From an uncultured Clostridia bacterium (GTDB lineage Bacteria; Bacillota; Clostridia; Lachnospirales; Anaerotignaceae): a DNA stretch of 35,891 nucleotides. Below are positions 31,226 to 35,891 of the stretch, piece after piece; the stretch's first letter is position 1; every line of letters begins with the position of its first letter. The notes beneath the pieces are model-generated. The model was not told the DNA's origin. It saw only the letters and a list, made by a program, of their open reading frames with translations, and ran no database searches. A program made the translations under genes and the position numbers. The stretch covers positions 1 to 35,891 of the forward strand of contig CALWEX010000017.1 of the NCBI GenBank assembly GCA_944377425.1, read 5' to 3'.

Positions 31226-33205
31226 ATGGATTTAAGACAGGATTATTTAGATAAAATAAACTTTATTGCCTTTACATCTTTTAACGCCGGGCAGATAGAA
31301 GAAGCTCTTTTAAAACTAAATTACAACATAGAAGTTTCGGTATGTGATGAGGAGTATGTTTCAAGGCACTGCCGCGAAAAAATGGACAAAGGCAAAACAG
31401 TTTTCCTTTTTTACGGTATGGACAGCCGTATAGTGGAGTATGGCCGAGATGTATGCGCCTTAATGGTTAGAAAAAGCACAATAGACTTTTATAAAACAGA
31501 TTTTGACAAAAGCAGATTCAGCAAGGCGGTACTTCTTTTATATAACGGTGAAGAAGCAGATTGTGAGTTTTTATCTCAAAAGTGGAATATAAATGTTGAA
31601 AAATTTAATATTTCATGCAATGAAAGCGCAAGAAATATGTTTTTTGACAATGCCGACAAAAACGCAATATTTATAGGGCCAGATGACTTTGCTTATGAAT
31701 TAAGATGTCGTGGCTTTACATATAAAACAGCTTATTTAAGCGCTGAAAGCGTTTTGCATGCCATTGACAGTGCCAAAGAAATAGCCGCAGTTAAACAGAG
31801 GGAAGAAGAAAAGAACAAAGAAAACGAACTGAGGCTGGAACAATACAAAGTTGTATTTAACTTTACTAATGATGCTATACTTGCTATTGATGAAAACGGA
31901 ATAATAATTGCTGCCAATGACATGGTTTATAAATTTCTTAAGCGAGATAAAAACCAGCGTTTAGAGGGTCAGCACATTTATAATGTAATTAAAGGTACTA
32001 AAATGATTAAGGCCATGGAAAAAGATGGCGGTGACATAGGAGATATATTTGAGCTGCCTTACGGTACTGTTCTTACTCACAGAATACCTATTGAGGTTGA
32101 CGGCAAAAAGAAAGGTGTTGTTTCCACCTTTCAGGACTTAGCCGTTTTGCAGGAGCACGAGAAAAATGCACGTTTGAGTCTTACAAAAAACAAGAAAGGT
32201 TTTTTTGCTAAGTATGGTTTTGACGATATAAAAGGTTCGTCATTTGCTATTACAGAAACCAAAAACGTAGCCAAAAGTTATGCATTTTCGGATTCTACAG
32301 TGCTTATACTGGGAGAAACAGGAACGGGCAAGGAGCTTTTTGCCCAAAGTATACACAACGCAGGCTTTAGAAGCGGCGGACCGTTTGTGGCTGTAAACTG
32401 TGCCGCAATACCTAAAAATCTTTTAGAGGCGGAGTTTTTTGGCTATGATGAAGGCTCATTTACAGGCGCCAGCAAAGGCGGCAAAATGGGTGTTTTTGAA
32501 ATGGCGCACATGGGCACAATATTCCTTGATGAGATAGGAGAGATGCCCCTTGAAATGCAGGTTCAGCTTTTAAGGGTTATACAGGAAAAAGAAATACGCC
32601 GAATAGGAAGCGACAGAGTTATACCTGTTGATGTACGTGTTATAGCAGCTACCAACAGGGATTTACAAAAAGAAGTTGCAAAAGGTAATTTCAGAGAGGA
32701 TTTATATTATAGGCTTGATGTGCTGGAACTTAAAATTCCACCTTTAAGAAAGCGTAAGGAAGATATTGAGGAAATAGCCGTTGAGTTTTTAAAAGATATA
32801 GATTATAGGAGTTTTAAGGCCAATGAGGCCTTATGGCGTGAAATAATAGAGGAGCTTTCAAAATATGAGCTAAGGGGCAATATACGAGAGCTAAGGAATA
32901 TACTTGAGAGAATTACTGTAATGATGAAAAACAGCCGTATTAACACCAGTGCCCTTTTTACCGAAATAAGCCGGGCCCTTGCGTCATCGGAGCAGGGTGA
33001 GCAGGCCCACAGGCGGAAAAACCAAACAATTAAGTATGATGATAATGACATGCCTGAAGAAGATACAGCTCAGCAATGGGAAAAACGCCGCATTATATCT
33101 GCCCTTAAAAACAATGGGCTTTCAAGAAAAAAAGCGGCACAGGAGCTGGGCATAAGCCGCTCAACACTATGGAATAAAATGAAATACTATAAAATAGAAC
33201 TGTAA
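31226..33205 (+). CDS. Sigma-54-dependent transcriptional activator (PrpR_N-PAS-AAA-Fis)
   Basis: This 659-residue enhancer-binding protein has four parts. First is a PrpR-type ligand domain at about 10-185, then a PAS domain (205-300). The AAA+ domain (about 335-560) has Walker A GETGTGKE at 363-370, the sigma-contact loop GSFTGA at 410-415 and Walker B TIFLDE at 431-436. A Fis-type HTH lies at about 620-655 (LSRKKAAQELGISRSTLWNK). The loop has Ser in place of the common Ala, which several active family members also show. It would sense a small molecule and remodel sigma-54 polymerase. It is divergent from the dehydrogenase gene, but no -24/-12 promoter was found there, so the target is unresolved. 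Confidence 0.93.
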   Translation: MDLRQDYLDKINFIAFTSFNAGQIEEALLKLNYNIEVSVCDEEYVSRHCREKMDKGKTVFLFYGMDSRIVEYGRDVCALMVRKSTIDFYKTDFDKSRFSKAVLLLYNGEEADCEFLSQKWNINVEKFNISCNESARNMFFDNADKNAIFIGPDDFAYELRCRGFTYKTAYLSAESVLHAIDSAKEIAAVKQREEEKNKENELRLEQYKVVFNFTNDAILAIDENGIIIAANDMVYKFLKRDKNQRLEGQHIYNVIKGTKMIKAMEKDGGDIGDIFELPYGTVLTHRIPIEVDGKKKGVVSTFQDLAVLQEHEKNARLSLTKNKKGFFAKYGFDDIKGSSFAITETKNVAKSYAFSDSTVLILGETGTGKELFAQSIHNAGFRSGGPFVAVNCAAIPKNLLEAEFFGYDEGSFTGASKGGKMGVFEMAHMGTIFLDEIGEMPLEMQVQLLRVIQEKEIRRIGSDRVIPVDVRVIAATNRDLQKEVAKGNFREDLYYRLDVLELKIPPLRKRKEDIEEIAVEFLKDIDYRSFKANEALWREIIEELSKYELRGNIRELRNILERITVMMKNSRINTSALFTEISRALASSEQGEQAHRRKNQTIKYDDNDMPEEDTAQQWEKRRIISALKNNGLSRKKAAQELGISRSTLWNKMKYYKIEL

Positions 33206-33335
33206 ATATGAATTTATAAAAAAATTAATATTATAGCTGTTTTCAGCAACGTATTTTATGGTATACTTAAAAAGCAGTAACTTTTATCCAGTTATAATAC
33301 AGTTATGAAGCGGGATTAAAAGGAGGACTTTGTAT

Positions 33336-33800
33336 TTGGAAGACCTTAAAAGAATTAAAACTATGGTAAGCTTAGCCGTTTATGACAAGCATTACGGCGA
33401 AAAGGACAGAAAGATTACATCTAAATACAGGAGAGATTATGTTTATTTACGTGGACTAAGTATGCGCATAGGCGTGGCTATGGGCTTTTTTATAATCTGT
33501 GGTATGTATTATCTTTATGAGCTGGTTATAAAAAATGCCGATATATTTGAGATGATTAGTAAAAATACCATTATAGAAATTGGTGTTGCACTTTTAGCTA
33601 TATTAATAATATACACATTTATTTGCTCTTTTACGTACAAAAGAGAATACGAGGAGGCCCAAAGGCGGCTGGATATTTATGAGGAAAGGCTTAAAAGGCT
33701 TAATGTATCAGGCGGTCTTAAGGGAAGAAAAATATCTGTAAAGGGGAAGGAAAATGGAAGAGTTATTTCTGATTCGTCAAAGACTGATAGGGATTTATAA
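33336..33800 (+). CDS. Two-TM membrane protein of unknown function, first gene of the cdaA operon
   Basis: This is a 154-residue protein with a basic N-terminal part. Two membrane segments follow (about 46-66 and 82-103), and then a charged coiled-coil-like tail (REYEEAQRRLDIYEERLKRL). No named family is recognised. TTG 33336, nine bases after AGGAGG, is preferred to TTG 33330. It overlaps the next gene by 47 bases, so it is translated with it. Its place in front of cdaA suggests a wall or c-di-AMP related job. Confidence 0.75.
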   Translation: MEDLKRIKTMVSLAVYDKHYGEKDRKITSKYRRDYVYLRGLSMRIGVAMGFFIICGMYYLYELVIKNADIFEMISKNTIIEIGVALLAILIIYTFICSFTYKREYEEAQRRLDIYEERLKRLNVSGGLKGRKISVKGKENGRVISDSSKTDRDL

Positions 33801-34698
33801 GCTTAATGAGGATAAAATCAATATCGCATGTAAATTTTTGGCGGGCATAATAACTTTTTTGTTGATGAGCTATTTATCTGCTGGAAATTTAATAGGTACA
33901 AAAAAACTTATTATAGTTCTTTTAGGTGGTATATTTGCATCTGTTTCGTCTCCAGCAGTTTTTTTGGCAGTGGCGGCAGTGGCGACAGTTATTTTTATAG
34001 CTTCGGCATCTGTTGAAACGGCAGTGGCAGCTTTAATATTTTTCTTTCTTTTATATGTTTTTTACGGAAGAGTTTTTCCTAAGGAAAGTTTACTGTTTGT
34101 AGCTATGTTGGTTTGTTTTAAGTTTAAAGTGCCTTATGCAGTTGCTTTTTTAGGCGGAATATATTTTGGGGGAAAAGCCATTTTTCCTGTGGCTGCGGCA
34201 ATGTTTACAAACCAAATAACGCCTATTATGCAGGAATTTATTAAAATGTCACCGGCTGCGGAGTTTTCTGCATCAACTATGCCGGATGTGCTTTTTAATA
34301 TGTATACATATATTTTTTCAGAAGCCGGAATGGCTGTTATATCAGGCAGTTTTTATGCAGCGGCGGCTATGGTTTTAGCCGTTGTAACATCTTGGGCCAT
34401 AAGCAGTGCACATATTGACCATGAAAAAGAAATTGCCATTATAGCCTCGGCAATAGTCACTGTTATAGCCATGTTTTTGGCTGTAATTATAGGCGGAAGC
34501 AAGTTTTCTGTTGTGGGACTGCCGTTTTTCGTATTTTTATCTGCGGTAATTGCTTTTATTATAAGGCTTTTTGATGATTTACCCGACTACAGACATACCG
34601 AAAGAGTACGGTTTCAGGACAAAAACTATATTTATTATGTTAAAGCCGTGCCTAAAATGAAAATGCCTCCAAAAGAGCGCGACGGGAGTGAGGATTAA
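33754..34698 (+). CDS. Polytopic membrane protein of unknown function upstream of cdaA
   Basis: This 314-residue protein has some seven to eight hydrophobic segments (from IACKFLAGIITFLLMSYLSA onward). A hydrophilic C-terminal tail of about 45 residues ends in KMPPKERDGSED. I do not recognise a family; it superficially resembles the membrane part of stage II sporulation protein E without its phosphatase domain, but that is only a similarity in shape. ATG 33754 follows GGGGAAGGA. It shares bases with both neighbours: a 47-base overlap upstream and one base with cdaA. Confidence 0.72.
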   Translation: MEELFLIRQRLIGIYKLNEDKINIACKFLAGIITFLLMSYLSAGNLIGTKKLIIVLLGGIFASVSSPAVFLAVAAVATVIFIASASVETAVAALIFFFLLYVFYGRVFPKESLLFVAMLVCFKFKVPYAVAFLGGIYFGGKAIFPVAAAMFTNQITPIMQEFIKMSPAAEFSASTMPDVLFNMYTYIFSEAGMAVISGSFYAAAAMVLAVVTSWAISSAHIDHEKEIAIIASAIVTVIAMFLAVIIGGSKFSVVGLPFFVFLSAVIAFIIRLFDDLPDYRHTERVRFQDKNYIYYVKAVPKMKMPPKERDGSED

Positions 34699-35564
34699 TG
34701 GATCATTATATAATAAACCTTTGGGATAGCTTTAGGTTTGCCAGTGTATCCATGCCTACGGTGGGTGTCAGGGATATTCTTGATATTCTGATAGTCGCTT
34801 ACCTTATATATAAAATGATATTTTGGATTAAGGAAACAAGGGCGTGGGTTCTTTTTAAGGGCATACTTGTTATTGTGATATTCGCTTTGGCTTCATACAT
34901 GCTTAGGCTTAACACTATATTATGGATACTGCAAAACACAATATCTGTTGGTATTATAGCAGTTATAGTTGTTTTCCAACCGGAGCTGAGGAAGGCCTTA
35001 GAGCAGCTTGGAAAGAGCAAGCATTTTTTTGCTATGCTTAATTTTGACACACCGGAAAAAAGCCGTGAGTACACAGAAAAAACCGTTGAGGAGGTTATAA
35101 AGGCTTCCGAAAAAATGAGCGCTGCAAGGACTGGTGCCCTTATGCTTATTGAAAGGGATGTGCCTTTAGGTGACTTTGAAAGAACAGGAATTAATATAGA
35201 TGCTGTTGTTACAAGCCAGCTTCTTATTAATATATTTGAAAAAAACACTCCGCTTCACGACGGCGCTGTTATTATAAAAAATAACCGTGTTGCCGCTGCT
35301 ACATGCTTTTTGCCTCTTACAGAAAGCAATGACATAAGCATGGATTTGGGCACAAGGCATAGAGCCGCTATAGGTGCCAGCGAGGTTTCGGACGCTTTTG
35401 TTGTTGTTGTTTCAGAAGAAACAGGTGCTATATCTATAGCTAACGGTGGTGTACTTTACCGCAATTTAAGTGTTGACGCTATGCGGCGCATGCTTTTACA
35501 AGGCAAAAAGAGCAGGAGTAAGAAAAAGAAAATATTCTGGAGGAGGGGCAAAAAAGATGAGTAA
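34698..35564 (+). CDS. cdaA: Diadenylate cyclase CdaA
   Basis: This 288-residue enzyme makes cyclic di-AMP from two ATP. Three N-terminal membrane segments (about 26-95) precede the DAC domain (about 100-265). Catalytic motifs are complete: LHDGAVII (DGA) and GTRHRAA (RHR). The C-terminal basic tail (KKSRSKKKKIFWRRGKK) follows. Essential in most Firmicutes, c-di-AMP controls potassium uptake and wall homeostasis. The ATG overlaps the upstream stop by one base and the cdaR ATG overlaps its stop region by eight. The usual partner glmM is probably downstream of the window. Confidence 0.97.
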   Translation: MDHYIINLWDSFRFASVSMPTVGVRDILDILIVAYLIYKMIFWIKETRAWVLFKGILVIVIFALASYMLRLNTILWILQNTISVGIIAVIVVFQPELRKALEQLGKSKHFFAMLNFDTPEKSREYTEKTVEEVIKASEKMSAARTGALMLIERDVPLGDFERTGINIDAVVTSQLLINIFEKNTPLHDGAVIIKNNRVAAATCFLPLTESNDISMDLGTRHRAAIGASEVSDAFVVVVSEETGAISIANGGVLYRNLSVDAMRRMLLQGKKSRSKKKKIFWRRGKKDE

Positions 35565-35891
35565 GTTTAAAGAAACTCTCACAAAAGACGCCGGCTGGAA
35601 ACTGCTTTCCGTTTTTATAGCCATTTGCCTCTGGTTTATTGTTATAAACATAGAAAATCCCGTTGAAACAAGGATTTTTACGGCTAATTTGGATATTATA
35701 AATGCTTCTTACGCTGAAGAAGCCGGAAAGACAATTACAAATGCCGATGAAATAGAAAATACTAAGGTTTCGGTAAGGCTTAGAGGCAAACGAATGGTGC
35801 TGGATAAAATTCAGCAGAACAAGTCCTTTTCGGCATATATAGATATTTCGTCTATAGATATGGAATCTTCCCCAGATGAGGTGAGCCTGCC
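35557..35891 (+). CDS. cdaR: CdaR (YbbR-domain) regulator of CdaA, 3' end outside the window
   Basis: The start ATG 35557 overlaps the cdaA stop and is preceded by GGAGGAGG. The N-terminus has a membrane segment (WKLLSVFIAICLWFIVINIE), followed by the start of the first YbbR repeat (FTANLDIINASYAEEAGK and KVSVRLRGKRMVLDKI). CdaR sits on the outer face of the membrane and adjusts CdaA activity. The reading frame is open to the window end. Confidence 0.93.
   Translation, partial: MSKFKETLTKDAGWKLLSVFIAICLWFIVINIENPVETRIFTANLDIINASYAEEAGKTITNADEIENTKVSVRLRGKRMVLDKIQQNKSFSAYIDISSIDMESSPDEVSL

Noticed and set aside
1-35891. CRISPR array, tRNA or rRNA genes
   Set aside because: No regularly spaced repeats and no tRNA T-loop/anticodon pattern or rRNA segments were seen on either strand.

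Overview
The window reads as the chromosome of a low-G+C, spore-forming anaerobic Firmicute of class Clostridia, most likely a Lachnospirales-type gut organism. The basis is the codon bias, the WalRK-YycHI-WalJ-RlmH and CdaA-CdaR clusters, ferredoxin-rich redox proteins, the MEP-pathway gene ispE and a SpoIIID fragment. Genus cannot be fixed from sequence reading alone.

Positions 1 to about 7140 are a very AT-rich integrated element. It holds the tail of a small serine resolvase, a Fic-domain protein with a degenerate active site, a perfect 52-nt palindrome, a D5/P4-type SF3 helicase overlapping a tyrosine recombinase, a 48-residue ORF, and a complete large serine recombinase. The stop codon of the large recombinase abuts the 3' half of spoIIID (about 7141-7290), the mother-cell sporulation regulator, broken inside its helix-turn-helix. 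The arrangement matches developmentally excised skin-like elements, here in spoIIID. The 5' half of spoIIID is predicted to lie left of the window. A sigma-E-like promoter precedes the small ORF and recombinase, consistent with mother-cell excision.

From 7.4 to 13.9 kb come ordinary metabolic and stress genes: a ferredoxin-type aldo/keto reductase, a MarR-MATE efflux operon with a clear autoregulated promoter, DAHP synthase, an EFR1-type flavodoxin/ferredoxin protein, a Bcp peroxiredoxin and a secreted stalk-domain protein. From 14.2 to 25.5 kb lies a cell-envelope region: ispE, a GntR regulator, a LysM membrane protein, walR and walK, then a promoter with a canonical WalR box in front of a secreted protein, yycH and yycI, then murA, walJ, rlmH and a cupin. 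The wal locus is therefore split into several transcription units, one of which carries the WalR target site.

From 25.5 to 31 kb are an SdpI-like membrane protein, a second MATE transporter, a region of about 1.1 kb with almost no coding capacity that looks like a large structured RNA with a short leader ORF, a small membrane protein, a GNAT acetyltransferase and a GldA-like dehydrogenase. The end carries a PrpR-type sigma-54 activator and an operon of two unknown membrane proteins, cdaA and the start of cdaR (cyclic-di-AMP synthesis).

Two places most deserve follow-up: the element splitting spoIIID, and the large non-coding transcript at about 27785-28897.
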